Assembly (NCBI RefSeq): GCF_000826065.2 | Contig: NZ_LN623538.1 | Span: 152,344-216,343, forward strand | DNA from: Tessaracoccus massiliensis | GTDB lineage: Bacteria > Actinomycetota > Actinomycetes > Propionibacteriales > Propionibacteriaceae | Direction: 5' to 3' | DNA length: 64,000 bases | Translations under genes and position numbers: made by a program | Shown here: one piece after another, positions 18,213-27,234 of the stretch | Numbering within the stretch: position 1 is the stretch's first letter | How the letters are laid out: each line of letters opens with the position of its first letter | Notes under the pieces: model-generated | The model's input: the letters and a program-made list of their open reading frames with translations, nothing else | Told to the model about the DNA's origin: nothing | The model's database searches: none

Positions 18213-19741
18213 GCCTGTCAGCATGGTCGGTGGCGCTGCAGGGCATCGACGGCATGCCTGTGGAGGTGGAGGCCGCGGAGGGAGGAGGTCTCCCGCGCAC
18301 GCAACTCGTCGGCCTGCCGGACAAGGCCCTGGGGGAAGCGAAGGAGCGCGTGAAGGCCGCCGTGCGCGCCTGCGAGTTCGACTGGCCGGATCAGTTGGTC
18401 ACCATCAACCTGTCTCCCGCCGGCCTACCCAAGACCGGCACCCACTTCGACCTGGCCATCGCCGTGGCCGCGCTCGGCCCCAAGGGCTACATCAAGCAGA
18501 GCGAAGCCCGGAAGACCGTGCTGCTCGGGGAGTTGGCTCTGGACGGCCGGGTGCGGAGGGTGCGCGGCATCCTCCCCGCGATGCTGGCCGCGGTGAAGGC
18601 CGGCTTCGAGCGCGCCATCGTGCCCAGCGGCCAGCAGGAGGAGGCCTCGCTCGTGCCCGGCATCGCGGTGGAGGGCGCCGGCCGGCTCGACGAGGTGATC
18701 AAGCTCGTCAACGGCCTCACCGTGGATGAGCCGGTGGAGGCGGCACCACCATCGGAGCCGCCCCCTGAGCCGTTCCACCAGTTCGTCCCGGATCTGGCAG
18801 ACGTGGTCGGGCACGAAGAGGGCAAGTTCGCGCTCGAGGTGGCCGCCGCCGGCCGGCACCACCTGTTCCTCAGCGGAGCCCCCGGGGTGGGCAAGACCAT
18901 GCTGGCCTCGCGGCTGCCCTCGATCCTCCCCGAACTCGACCCGGATGAGTCAGTGGAGGTCTCGGCCATCCACTCGCTGGCAGGCCACGAGTTGAAGGGG
19001 CTGATCACCACGCCGCCGTTCGCGGACCCACACCACTCCACCACCCAGGTGGCACTGGTGGGCGGGGGTTCAGGGGAGTTGAAGCCCGGCGCCATCTCAC
19101 TGGCTCACCGCGGGGTGCTGTTCCTCGACGAGTGCCCGGATTTCGGGGCGAAACTGGACGCGCTGCGCACACCGTTGGAGAACGGCTGGATCACGGTCAG
19201 CCGGGCCCGGATGTCCACCCGCTTCCCGGCCAGGTTCCAACTGGTGCTCGCGGCCAATCCCTGCCCGTGCGGCCGGTATGGCGTGGCCGGGATGGACTGC
19301 ACCTGCGAATCGGTGAAGGTGCGCCGCTACCAGGAGAAGTTGAGCGGCCCCATCCTCGACAGGATCGACATCAGGCACCAGATGGCCGGGGTCAACCGCG
19401 TGTTGCTCGATGCGGATCTCGTGGCGCCGGAGGCCAGCTCCGTGGTGCTGGGGCGGGTTCTCGAGGCCAGAGACCGTCAGCGCCACCGCTTGAGGCGCAC
19501 ACCGTGGACGACCAACGGCGAGGTGGCCGGCCCCTATCTGCGCAAGCAACTGCCGCTGCCCGATGACCTGGGTGTGCTCAACACGGCGCTGCAGCGGGGC
19601 ATGATCAGCGCGCGCGGGGTCGACAAGGTGCTCAAGCTCGCCTGGACGCTGGCAGACCTGGCAGGCGTCGACAAGGTCACCGCCCGCGAGGTGCGCGTCG
19701 CGCTGGGTCTGCGGCAAGGAGAACAGGAGAGGGCGGCATGA
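18209..19741 (+). CDS. comM: YifB/ComM family magnesium chelatase-like AAA+ ATPase
   Basis: 510 residues. The N-terminal domain (1-170, Lon-protease-like fold) starts SLSAWSVALQGIDGMPVEVE. The AAA+ domain follows with GAPGVGKTMLASRLPSILP (Walker A), the LFLDECPDF Walker B and a cysteine cluster (NPCPCGRYG, DCTC). The C-terminal domain is alpha-helical. In transformable bacteria ComM is a hexameric helicase promoting branch migration of incoming DNA. It overlaps yraN and dprA by four bases. Confidence 0.95.
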   Translation: MSLSAWSVALQGIDGMPVEVEAAEGGGLPRTQLVGLPDKALGEAKERVKAAVRACEFDWPDQLVTINLSPAGLPKTGTHFDLAIAVAALGPKGYIKQSEARKTVLLGELALDGRVRRVRGILPAMLAAVKAGFERAIVPSGQQEEASLVPGIAVEGAGRLDEVIKLVNGLTVDEPVEAAPPSEPPPEPFHQFVPDLADVVGHEEGKFALEVAAAGRHHLFLSGAPGVGKTMLASRLPSILPELDPDESVEVSAIHSLAGHELKGLITTPPFADPHHSTTQVALVGGGSGELKPGAISLAHRGVLFLDECPDFGAKLDALRTPLENGWITVSRARMSTRFPARFQLVLAANPCPCGRYGVAGMDCTCESVKVRRYQEKLSGPILDRIDIRHQMAGVNRVLLDADLVAPEASSVVLGRVLEARDRQRHRLRRTPWTTNGEVAGPYLRKQLPLPDDLGVLNTALQRGMISARGVDKVLKLAWTLADLAGVDKVTAREVRVALGLRQGEQERAA

Positions 19742-20841
19742 CAGGCAAGGAGAGGATGGCCCGGATGGGGCTGTGCGCGCTGACCCCGCTGGGGCAGCCC
19801 AACGTGATGGCTGCACTGGCGCAGTTCGGCCCCGTGGAGCTCTGGGAGGGCTTCCTGCAGCAGCCGGACACCACTTGGGGGCGGCGGGCCGAAGCCATCG
19901 ACCTGCGCGGGCTGCAGCGCGCCACCGAGCGCTGCGGGGCCCGCTTCATCATCCCCGGAGACGACGAGTGGCCCGGCTGCCTGGCAGATCTCGACAGGGC
20001 GGAGGTAAGTAGGCAGACCGGGGAGCCCGTCGGCATGTGGGTGAAGGGGAGGCCGCTGACGGAACTCGGGGGAGGGGTGGCCATCGTCGGAGCACGCGCC
20101 TGCACCACCTACGGCGAGCACGCCGCAGTCACGCTGGCGGCGGACCTGGCCATGCAGGACAGGCTGATCATCAGCGGCCTGGCCTACGGGGTGGACGCGG
20201 CCGCGCACCGTGGGGCGCTGGGCGTGCGGGGCACCACGGTGGCGGTGGTGGCCAGTGGCGTGGACGAGCCCTACCCGGCCGCCAACGCGCGGCTGGCGCA
20301 GCGGGTTGAGGAGGCGGGCGCGGTGGTCTCGGAGCTTCCGCCCGGGTATCGGCCGTCCAGGCATGCCTTCCTGGCCCGCAACCGGATCATCGCGGCGCTG
20401 TCCGAGGCAGTGGTGGTGGTGGAGGCCGCAGATCGCTCTGGGGCCAAGAACACCGCGTCGTGGGGCAACGTTCTGGGCAGGCCTGTGCTGGCGGTACCGG
20501 GACCCATCACCTCGTCGCTGTCCTCGACGCCCCACAGGCTGATCCGCGACGGTGAGGCCATCCTGGTCACGTCGGCCGCGGAGATCGAGGCGGTACTCGC
20601 GCCGTTGGGCACCGTCGAGGAGCCCAGCGGGCGCGGAAAGGACAAGCCCATCGACCAGCTTCCGCTGCCGCTGCTGGAGATCCGGGAGGCCATCGGCGCG
20701 AAGGAGCAGGTCAGCGCCGCTCAGCTCTCGGCGCGGACGGGGCAGCCGATGATCGACGCCCTGTCCAACGCCGCCGAGCTCGTGGAGGCGGGCTGGCTGG
20801 ACGAGGCCGCCGGACTGTTCTCGTTGCCCGCCCGGCGGTGA
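19738..20841 (+). CDS. dprA: DNA-processing protein DprA
   Basis: 367 residues. DprA/Smf binds single-stranded DNA and loads RecA during transformation. The Rossmann-like core is clear: VAIVGARACTTYGEHAA, ISGLAYGVDAAAHRGALG, VVASGVDEPYPAANARL, SELPPGYRPSRHAFLARNR and VVVEAADRSGAKNTA. A C-terminal winged-helix domain occupies about residues 300-365. It ends the conserved block; genes often found next in actinobacteria are replaced by the cobalamin operon on the other strand. Confidence 0.95.
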   Translation: MTGKERMARMGLCALTPLGQPNVMAALAQFGPVELWEGFLQQPDTTWGRRAEAIDLRGLQRATERCGARFIIPGDDEWPGCLADLDRAEVSRQTGEPVGMWVKGRPLTELGGGVAIVGARACTTYGEHAAVTLAADLAMQDRLIISGLAYGVDAAAHRGALGVRGTTVAVVASGVDEPYPAANARLAQRVEEAGAVVSELPPGYRPSRHAFLARNRIIAALSEAVVVVEAADRSGAKNTASWGNVLGRPVLAVPGPITSSLSSTPHRLIRDGEAILVTSAAEIEAVLAPLGTVEEPSGRGKDKPIDQLPLPLLEIREAIGAKEQVSAAQLSARTGQPMIDALSNAAELVEAGWLDEAAGLFSLPARR

Positions 20842-20846
20842 CAAGG

Positions 20847-22316
20847 TCAGCGCAGCTCGGGGCTGCCGAACATCACGATGTTGTTGAAGACCCACTCGTT
20901 CTTCTGGCTGAACGTGTAACCGCCGGCGGGCTTCGGGGCAGCCGCGTACACCGTGGTCATGGTGTAGCTGCGGCACGCCCCACGACCGGTCTGGGCAGTG
21001 TGGCACTCGGTGCGCCACTGCCGCCCGCCGGAGGTGAAGCCGGCCATGTTGTCCATGGCGAGGGGGTTGCCCTTCCAGGCGGCCTCGGTCATGTAGGGGA
21101 GATAGGTGAGGTTGTTGAACGCCCAGCCGTCGGAGCGGACGAACTGGCCGCCCTCCACCTTCACCACGGTGGCCATGATCTCGGTGCGGCAGCGCTCCGT
21201 ACGGGAGTACGGCTCGCAGGAGGTCTTCCACTGGCGGCCGTTGATCGTGTGGGTGCCCGGCAGCGTGTAGGGGGCCTGGCGCTGGAACTTCGGCACGAGC
21301 CGGTAGAAGTCGATTGGTGCCAGGGCGAAGGCCCCCTGGGAGGTGGAGCGGATCCAACGCCCGCGGCTGAGCTTCGACACCGTGCCGCCCTTGGCGCTCT
21401 GCAACGTGGCGCTGTCGTAGGCGATAGCGCCGGCGTCGGGGCCGCTGGTCAGCTGCAACCCGCGGACCCAGGCGCCGGTGCGGGCGACGACGGCCGGCTC
21501 CAGGTCCGCCAGGGCGGCGGCCACGAGGCCGGTGGTGTTGGTGTTCTCTGTGGGCGTGGAGTTCATCGCGCCCACGAAGGAGCCGTTGGCGCGCTGCTGG
21601 GCCTTCAACCAGGAGACAGCCTTCGCCCGGGGCGCTGCCGCCGCCTTCACACCCTTGGCCTCTGCTGCGCGCAGCGCCATCACGAGCATCGCGGTGCCGT
21701 CGGGGTCAGGGGACTTCCTGCCACCGTCGCAGTGGGTGGCGGCATCCGTGCCGAAGTACATCGGGAAGGCGCCGTTGGCGCACTGCTGCGCAGCGAGGAA
21801 GCTCACCGAGTTCGATGGCAGGCTGCCGGTGCGGGCCAGCCCGATCATCGCGAAGGCCTGGCCGAAGGCGTTGGCGCCGGCCGCATGCCCGTTGGCGCCC
21901 ATGGCCTGGCGGGTGAGCGCGGCGGGGTTGAGGCCGCCGTAGCTCGTGGTGGACTTACCGGTGGCCGCGAGCGTGACCAGAGTCTTGGCGACCATGCCGC
22001 TGTCGCCCGAATGCTTCCGGAACTCCGGGGCGGCAGCCTTGAGCCACGCGTCGACGGTGGCCGGCGGGAGCCCCGCCGCGGTGCCACCCAGTGCGGCGTC
22101 GAGGGTGAGGCCGTAATCGGGTACGTCCTTGCCGGTGTCGGGGTCCTGCACGGAGGAGAACATGCCGGCGGTGCTCGTCTGCTCGGCCACCCACTGCATG
22201 GCAGTGGTGGCCTGCGCGCGGTCGGCTGTGGTGTCTGCGGAGGCGAGGGAGCCGCCGCTGAACAGGAGAGCCCCGGCGAGGGGGAGCGTCAGCAATCGGG
22301 TGAGGGTGGTGCGCAT
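20847..22316 (-). CDS. Secreted alpha/alpha-barrel protein with double WRT/FNN module, last gene of the cobalamin operon
   Basis: 489-residue exported protein. Signal peptide 1-27 (RTTLTRLLTLPLAGALL, cleavage near SLASA). Residues about 30-345 carry terpenoid-cyclase/prenyltransferase-type alpha-hairpin repeats, for example NSVSFLAAQQCANGAFPMYF and WLKAQQRANGSFVGAMN. This fold forms the alpha domain of animal intrinsic factor and transcobalamin. The C-terminus has two cysteine-bearing repeats (GRQWKTSCEPY..., GRQWRTEC...) ending EWVFNNIVMFG, shared with the protein at 6685-7623. A surface cobalamin-binding role is inferred from the fold and operon; no catalytic motif was seen. Starts 13 bases after the S-component gene. 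Confidence 0.8.
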   Translation of the reverse strand: MRTTLTRLLTLPLAGALLFSGGSLASADTTADRAQATTAMQWVAEQTSTAGMFSSVQDPDTGKDVPDYGLTLDAALGGTAAGLPPATVDAWLKAAAPEFRKHSGDSGMVAKTLVTLAATGKSTTSYGGLNPAALTRQAMGANGHAAGANAFGQAFAMIGLARTGSLPSNSVSFLAAQQCANGAFPMYFGTDAATHCDGGRKSPDPDGTAMLVMALRAAEAKGVKAAAAPRAKAVSWLKAQQRANGSFVGAMNSTPTENTNTTGLVAAALADLEPAVVARTGAWVRGLQLTSGPDAGAIAYDSATLQSAKGGTVSKLSRGRWIRSTSQGAFALAPIDFYRLVPKFQRQAPYTLPGTHTINGRQWKTSCEPYSRTERCRTEIMATVVKVEGGQFVRSDGWAFNNLTYLPYMTEAAWKGNPLAMDNMAGFTSGGRQWRTECHTAQTGRGACRSYTMTTVYAAAPKPAGGYTFSQKNEWVFNNIVMFGSPELR

Positions 22317-22329
22317 GGTGGGTTCCCTT

Positions 22330-23187
22330 TCAGGAGGTGGTGGCGGTGGCGGTGGGGGCGATCCTGGCCATGCCGGCTGCGCGGCGCAGCACGGTCAGGA
22401 CGGGGCGCCCCACGATGAGCAGGGCGAGCGAGGTGGTGATGGCGCGGCCGGTGTCCCAGCTGGCGGTGGACGTCAGCAGGGTGAACCAGCCGAAGCGGGT
22501 CAGGTTGTCGAGGAGCGGGGCGCCTGGCACGTAGTCGAGGCTACCGCCGGACCCGTCGAGATCGATGCCGGTGATGAAGGGCCAGAACCACATGTTCATC
22601 AGCGCGCCGAACAGGTAGGCCGACACGATGCCCAACCCGATCAGCATCGCGATCTCCGCCTTTCCCCGGACACGGCGGGGCAGTAGGCCCGCGGCGAGCC
22701 CCACCCAGCCGGCACAGAGCATCTGGAACGGCAACCACGGGCCCACCCCCGCCGTCAGCAGGCCGGAGGCGAACATGGAGGTGAACCCGAGCAGGTATCC
22801 GAAGCCGGGCCCGAAGGCGCGGCCCGCGAGGATGAGGAGGAAGAACACCGTTTCGATGCCCGCGGTGCCTGCGCCCAGCGCCGGGCGCAACGCTGCGTTG
22901 ATCGCTGAGAGCACGCCGAGCACCGCAAGTGAGCGGGAGTCCAGGCCGCCCTCGGAGACCTGCGCGATCACCAGCAGCAGGATGACCGGGAGCAGAGCGG
23001 CGAAGACGAACGGCGCATCGTCGGCATGCTGCGGCGCCACACCGACGGCTGGGATGAGCAGTGGCCAGGCGATCGCGAAGATACCCAACAGCGTCGAGGA
23101 GGCGATGACCAGCCAGGTCCGCCAGCCCAACGACACCCCGACGACGGGCGCCGGGACCTCAAGGGTGGGGTTGTCAGCGGGCCGCAT
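22330..23187 (-). CDS. ECF transporter S component, probable cobalamin specificity
   Basis: 285-residue membrane protein with about six to eight hydrophobic segments (for example TWLVIASSTLLGIFAIAW, FVFAALLPVILLLVIA, ETVFFLLILAGRAFG). The segment LRPALGAGTAGIETVFFLL is characteristic of actinobacterial ECF S components. It provides substrate binding for the EcfAT module encoded just upstream. Cobalamin is inferred from the riboswitch that heads the operon. ATG at 23187 gives a 14-base overlap with the ATPase gene; the frame is open beyond. Confidence 0.82.
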   Translation of the reverse strand: MRPADNPTLEVPAPVVGVSLGWRTWLVIASSTLLGIFAIAWPLLIPAVGVAPQHADDAPFVFAALLPVILLLVIAQVSEGGLDSRSLAVLGVLSAINAALRPALGAGTAGIETVFFLLILAGRAFGPGFGYLLGFTSMFASGLLTAGVGPWLPFQMLCAGWVGLAAGLLPRRVRGKAEIAMLIGLGIVSAYLFGALMNMWFWPFITGIDLDGSGGSLDYVPGAPLLDNLTRFGWFTLLTSTASWDTGRAITTSLALLIVGRPVLTVLRRAAGMARIAPTATATTS

Positions 23188-24736
23188 CGACGAACTCCTC
23201 GACGGTGAGTACCGGCGTGGGGTTGGCGACCTTGGCCACCTGGGTGGCCAGCAGCGCCGAACCCGCGAGGATCTCCCGGGCGGGGCCGTCTGAGACGACC
23301 TCACCCTCGGCCATCACGACGACGCGTTCGCAGGTCTGGGCCACCATCTCCACGTCGTGGGTGGCGATCAGGACCGCGCGCCCCTCGGCCGCCACGCCCG
23401 TCACGATCTCGGTGAGCGCCTGCTTCGCGGCGTAGTCGAGGCCGCGGGTGGGCTCATCGAGGAGCACCACGTGCGGGTTGCCGGCCAACTCCACGGCGAG
23501 GACCACCGACAGCTTCTGTCCCTCCGAGAGGTCCCGCGGATGGGCCTCAGGCTCGATGCCAGGCACCAGCCGCCGCAGCAGGGACAGCGTGGTCCCGTCG
23601 GGGAGGCCGGACTCCTGGTCGCTCTGCGCGCATTCCGCAGCCACCGTGGTCAGGTAGAGCAGGTCTGAGGGCGTCTGGGGGACCAGCGAGATGCGGGCGC
23701 CGTCGGCGAGCGTCACCGTGCCGCCGTCGCGCTGGCCAGCCCCGTGCAGCGCCCACATCAGGCTGGACTTGCCGCAGCCGTTGCGGCCCATCAAAGCGGT
23801 CACCTCGCCGGCATGCAGACGCAGATCCACCCCTGCCACGGCCACCTTCGGGCCGTAGCGCACCACGATGCCGCGGGCCGACAACTTCTCCTCATCGCGG
23901 GTAGTCGGGGCAGGCAGGGCCGGTGGGTGCCCGGCCCAGTCGCGGCGCTGCGGCGCGGCGTGCCGGCGGCCCTCACGGATGGTCAGCGGCAGCGGGGACC
24001 ACCCCATGCGGGCACCGAGCTCCACCAGGGGAGGCTTGATGGGGGAGGCCTCGAGCACCTGCCTGGTTTCGCCGTGCTGCACATTCTGGCCCACCAGCAG
24101 CACGGAATCCGCGAACTCGATGACCCGCTCCATCCGGTGCTCCGCGATGACGACGGTGGTGCCGAGGTCGCGCACCAGCCGGCTGATGATCGCGAGCACC
24201 TCCTCGGCCGCGACAGGGTCGAGCGCTGAGGTGGGTTCGTCGAGCACCAGCACCTTGGGCGAACTGGCCAGCACGCTGCCGATGGCCACGCGCTGCTGCT
24301 GCCCGCCGGAGAGGTGGCGCAGATTCCTGGCCCGTAGCTCGGCGATGCCCAGCAGGTCGAGGGTCTCCTCCACCCGCCGTCGCATCTCGGCGGGCGCGAA
24401 GCCGAGCTGCTCCATGGAGTAGGCGAGTTCCTCCTCGACGGTGTCCGTGACGAAGCCGGCCAACGGATCCTGACCGACGTAGCCGACGGTGGTGGCCAGC
24501 TCGCGTGGCAGCAGCTCGGTGGTGTCGCGGCCGTCAATGAAGACGCGCCCGGTGCGGATGCCGCCCGTGAACCGGGGCGCCAGGTTGTTGATGCAGCCCA
24601 GCAGGGTGGACTTGCCGCTGCCGGTGGGGCCCACCACAAGGCACATCTCACCCTCTTCCACCTCGAAACTCACGTGGGCCAGGCGCAGGGTCTCGCTGCT
24701 GGCGTACCGGAAGGTGACGTCCTCGAACCGGATCAT
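23174..24736 (-). CDS. ECF transporter ATPase, two fused ABC domains (EcfA1-EcfA2)
   Basis: 520 residues with two complete ABC cassettes in one chain. Domain 1: GPTGSGKSTLL, LSGGQQQRVAIGSVL, KVLVLDEPTSALDP and switch H in VVIAEH. Domain 2: GRNGCGKSSLMW, the slightly variant signature LSEGQKLSVVLA, VVLLDEPTRGLD and LIATHD. It powers the EcfT-S complex. The ATG at 24736 overlaps the EcfT stop (ATGA), giving strict translational coupling. ORF sequence upstream of this ATG in the same frame is antisense-like and not part of the gene. Confidence 0.93.
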   Translation of the reverse strand: MIRFEDVTFRYASSETLRLAHVSFEVEEGEMCLVVGPTGSGKSTLLGCINNLAPRFTGGIRTGRVFIDGRDTTELLPRELATTVGYVGQDPLAGFVTDTVEEELAYSMEQLGFAPAEMRRRVEETLDLLGIAELRARNLRHLSGGQQQRVAIGSVLASSPKVLVLDEPTSALDPVAAEEVLAIISRLVRDLGTTVVIAEHRMERVIEFADSVLLVGQNVQHGETRQVLEASPIKPPLVELGARMGWSPLPLTIREGRRHAAPQRRDWAGHPPALPAPTTRDEEKLSARGIVVRYGPKVAVAGVDLRLHAGEVTALMGRNGCGKSSLMWALHGAGQRDGGTVTLADGARISLVPQTPSDLLYLTTVAAECAQSDQESGLPDGTTLSLLRRLVPGIEPEAHPRDLSEGQKLSVVLAVELAGNPHVVLLDEPTRGLDYAAKQALTEIVTGVAAEGRAVLIATHDVEMVAQTCERVVVMAEGEVVSDGPAREILAGSALLATQVAKVANPTPVLTVEEFVDAAR

Positions 24737-25863
24737 GCGGTCCTCCTCTGGCCTGGCGGGGGTGGGGTGATGAAGGCGGGCAGGGCAGCGACGCCGAGCA
24801 CCAGCAGCAGGGGGCCGGTCAGTACCGGCCAGGTGAACGGGTTGATGCTGGGGAACAGTGTGGTGGCGTCCCCGTAGCGGGCGATGAGGGTCACCAGCAG
24901 CGCGGCGCCCACACCGCACGCCACGACGAGGGTTTCGGCCGTCCCCCAGCGGATGGGGCGGTACTGGGTGCGCCGCACCGTCCGTCCCGAGGCCTTGAGC
25001 GCCCCGGCAGCGGCCGCGAGGCCCGCCAGCAGCAGCCCGGTGGTGAGCAGGGGGAGACCCAGTACGAAGGTGTCCGGCGCGGAGGCCAGGTACCGGTACG
25101 CCCACAGCGCGATGAGGGACATGGCGAGCAGGCCGAGCGTGAGGCCGGCCATCCGGTCGCGGCGGCTGCCTTCGCCGGAGCGACCGTAGCCGCGCACGTC
25201 CATGGAGGCCGCGAGCGCCAGCGAACGCTCCAGCGCGTCGGACAGCACGGGAACGACGATGGTCTCGACCACCCGCAGCCGCTGACGCCGCCCGCCGGTG
25301 GTGGACGCGCGGCGCAGCCGGCGGGCGCGGAGCACCCGCTGGATGGAATCGCCCAACTGGGGGAGGGCCGAGATGGCCACCACCATGATGGTGCCCAGTT
25401 CGTACAGCGCGCCCGGCAGGCTGGCGAGCAGCTTCTTGGGGTTGGCCAGCGCGTTGGCGGCGCCGATGCACACGATGATGGCGGCCAGCCTCAGCCCGTC
25501 GTAGAGGCCGGTCATCAGTGCCTCCAGGGAGACCGGCCCCAGCAGGCGGATGCCCCGTACCCAGGAGGGGAGGGGGATCTCCGGAAGCGTGAACAGGATC
25601 GTCGGGCCGTCGCCGCCGCCGAAGAGGATCCGGAACGCGACCCGCAGCACGACGATGAAGGCGCCCAGGATGAGGTACAGCTTGAACGCTCGTGCCCAGG
25701 TGGAGTCGCCGCGTCGCGCCAGGGCCACCAGGCTGGCCACGGCGATCAGGCCGGCGATGAGGAGCGGGTTTGAGGCTGACGATGCGGCCACCGCGAGTGC
25801 GAGGGCCCAGCCCCACCAGGCGAAAGGGTGCAGTTGGCGGGGGAGGAGGTAGCGCCGGATCAC
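24733..25863 (-). CDS. ECF transporter transmembrane subunit EcfT
   Basis: 376-residue scaffold subunit. Hydrophobic N-terminal half (WWGWALALAVAASSASNPLLIAG and following) and C-terminal helices. The two EcfT coupling helices that bind the ATPase grooves are recognisable: VLRARRLRRAS and the later MDVRGYGRSG (Arg-Gly motif). The GTG at 25863 overlaps the proper stop of the preceding DUF4430 gene (GTGA). The continuous upstream frame that joins it to the DUF4430 signal peptide comes from a frameshift, so I annotate them separately. Confidence 0.9.
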   Translation of the reverse strand: MIRRYLLPRQLHPFAWWGWALALAVAASSASNPLLIAGLIAVASLVALARRGDSTWARAFKLYLILGAFIVVLRVAFRILFGGGDGPTILFTLPEIPLPSWVRGIRLLGPVSLEALMTGLYDGLRLAAIIVCIGAANALANPKKLLASLPGALYELGTIMVVAISALPQLGDSIQRVLRARRLRRASTTGGRRQRLRVVETIVVPVLSDALERSLALAASMDVRGYGRSGEGSRRDRMAGLTLGLLAMSLIALWAYRYLASAPDTFVLGLPLLTTGLLLAGLAAAAGALKASGRTVRRTQYRPIRWGTAETLVVACGVGAALLVTLIARYGDATTLFPSINPFTWPVLTGPLLLVLGVAALPAFITPPPPGQRRTA

Positions 25864-26562
25864 TGGTCTCGGCGGCGCCACCATACGATGCCACCGCCCA
25901 GGCTGATGGCTGCCACGGCTCCGACGCCCACCAACGTGCCGATCGGGGCCCCGCCGTCCTGGGTGGCGGGTACGGGGGGTGCCGGGGTCGAAGTGGTGAT
26001 CGGCTGCAGGGTTGGAGTCCGGCTCAGGGTGGGCCACCTCGTGTGCCGGAGTCAGTCCCGGGGGCGGGTTGGACGTCCTGTTGCGGTTCAGCGAGAAGGA
26101 GAAGCCCTCGTAGCCGCCGGGCACAACCTCGCGGTTGCCGGCGCCCCAGTTGGAGAAGGTCCACGAGCCGCCGTTGGTGGCGTGCCAGTATCCCCAGAAC
26201 GCTTCTTCTGGCGGCGTGCTGGTGCAGGCCTCGCGGTAGGTGGGGTCTGCAGTCAGCGGGAGCGCCTCGTTGGGCCCGGGGCGCCCATTGATCCGGCACA
26301 CGAAGCCCGGGCCGTCATCGATCGTGCCGTCGGAGGTCATTCCTGCCAGCCTCAGCAGCCGCAACGCGCTGGTGCCCGGCTCGACGTCCTCGACGCACTT
26401 GACGACGCGCCCGCCGCCCAACTCCTGGTAATCGACCACCAACGTGACGCCGGTCGCGGTGGAGCACTGCCCGTCGGTCACCGACGCGTGGGCGGCAGAC
26501 GGCGACGCCAACGCGCCGGCGAGGGCCAGCAGCGCGACGGCAGGGAGGGCGGCGAGGCGCAT
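25860..26562 (-). pseudogene. DUF4430 surface protein with C-terminal membrane anchor, frameshifted
   Basis: Signal peptide (MRLAALPAVALLALAGALA...AHA), then a DUF4430 domain (about 35-165: VTLVVDYQELGGG, FVCRINGRPGP, FWGYWHATNGGSWTFSNWG, GFSFSLNR), the fold of the transcobalamin beta domain. Near 26050-25980 the frame must move by one base: in frame 1 the text turns to arginine-rich nonsense, while in the second frame a Thr/Pro linker leads to a transmembrane helix (GTLVGVGAVAAISLGGGIVWW), RRRDQ and a stop at 25860 that overlaps ecfT. Restored length is about 234 residues. A sequencing error or a real inactivation are both possible. Confidence 0.75.
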
Positions 26563-26567
26563 GGGGG

Positions 26568-27212
26568 TCAGTTGCCCGTCTTCGGCAGGCCGGGGCGCGC
26601 CGGCGCGCTGATGGGAGAGGGAGCCGGCTCGGCGGGTGCTTCGGTGGTGGGGACAGGCGTGGGTGTCACCACCGGTGCCTCCGTGGTCGGTGCGACGGTG
26701 GGCTCGGGCGTGCTGGTGGGTTCGGGCGTGGCATCAGGGTCCACCAGCGTCACGTCGGCGACCGGGTTGACGGTGGGCGGCACAGCGTCGACCGTGTAGT
26801 CGGGCTGCAACTGAAGGGCGACCACGGCCGAGGCGGCCAGTTCAAGCTCTCCGACACCGACTTCGGAGAAGGCCCAGGCAGCCGGATAGGTGCCGCCCTC
26901 GGTGGGGGAGAGAGAGTAGACGGACCACCATTCGTTGCCCTCCGCGAGCCTGCCGTCGACCGTCTGGATCCAGCCGGAATCCGTCGTCAGGCCGGTGCTG
27001 GTGAGCGCCTCCTGCGCGGTGGCGAACTCGGTGGCGCAGGCGCCGGTGACGGTCTCGTCGTATTGGACGTGGACCCAGACGTTGCCGGCCTGCACGCACT
27101 CCTCTGCGGTGGAGGGAGCGGCAGCGGCGTGGAGAGCGGGGACGGCCAACCCTGCCACGAGGGTGGCGGCGGCCGGGACGGCGAGGCGGGTGAGGGTGGT
27201 GCGACGGAGCAT
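26568..27212 (-). CDS. Secreted DUF4430-like protein ending in an LPKTGN motif
   Basis: 214-residue exported protein, first gene after the cobalamin riboswitch. Signal peptide 1-29 (LRRTTLTRLAVPAAATLVAGLAVPALHA). The DUF4430/transcobalamin-like domain spans about 38-130 (VWVHVQYDETVTGACATEFATA, EGNEWWSVYSLSPTEGGTYPA, WAFSEVGVGELEL). A Pro/Thr/Glu linker repeated as EPTSTPEPTVAPTTEAP follows. The chain ends RPGLPKTGN: an LPxTG sortase signature with no hydrophobic tail after it, so sortase anchoring as written is doubtful. The downstream gene begins 5 bases later. Confidence 0.82.
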   Translation of the reverse strand: MLRRTTLTRLAVPAAATLVAGLAVPALHAAAAPSTAEECVQAGNVWVHVQYDETVTGACATEFATAQEALTSTGLTTDSGWIQTVDGRLAEGNEWWSVYSLSPTEGGTYPAAWAFSEVGVGELELAASAVVALQLQPDYTVDAVPPTVNPVADVTLVDPDATPEPTSTPEPTVAPTTEAPVVTPTPVPTTEAPAEPAPSPISAPARPGLPKTGN

Positions 27213-27234
27213 CTGTGGGGCCCATTCTGTGTCA

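Noticed and set aside
24733..26562. Natural fusion of a DUF4430 domain to EcfT
   Set aside because: The alternative frame contains a membrane anchor and a stop overlapping the ecfT start, so a frameshift explains the fusion better.
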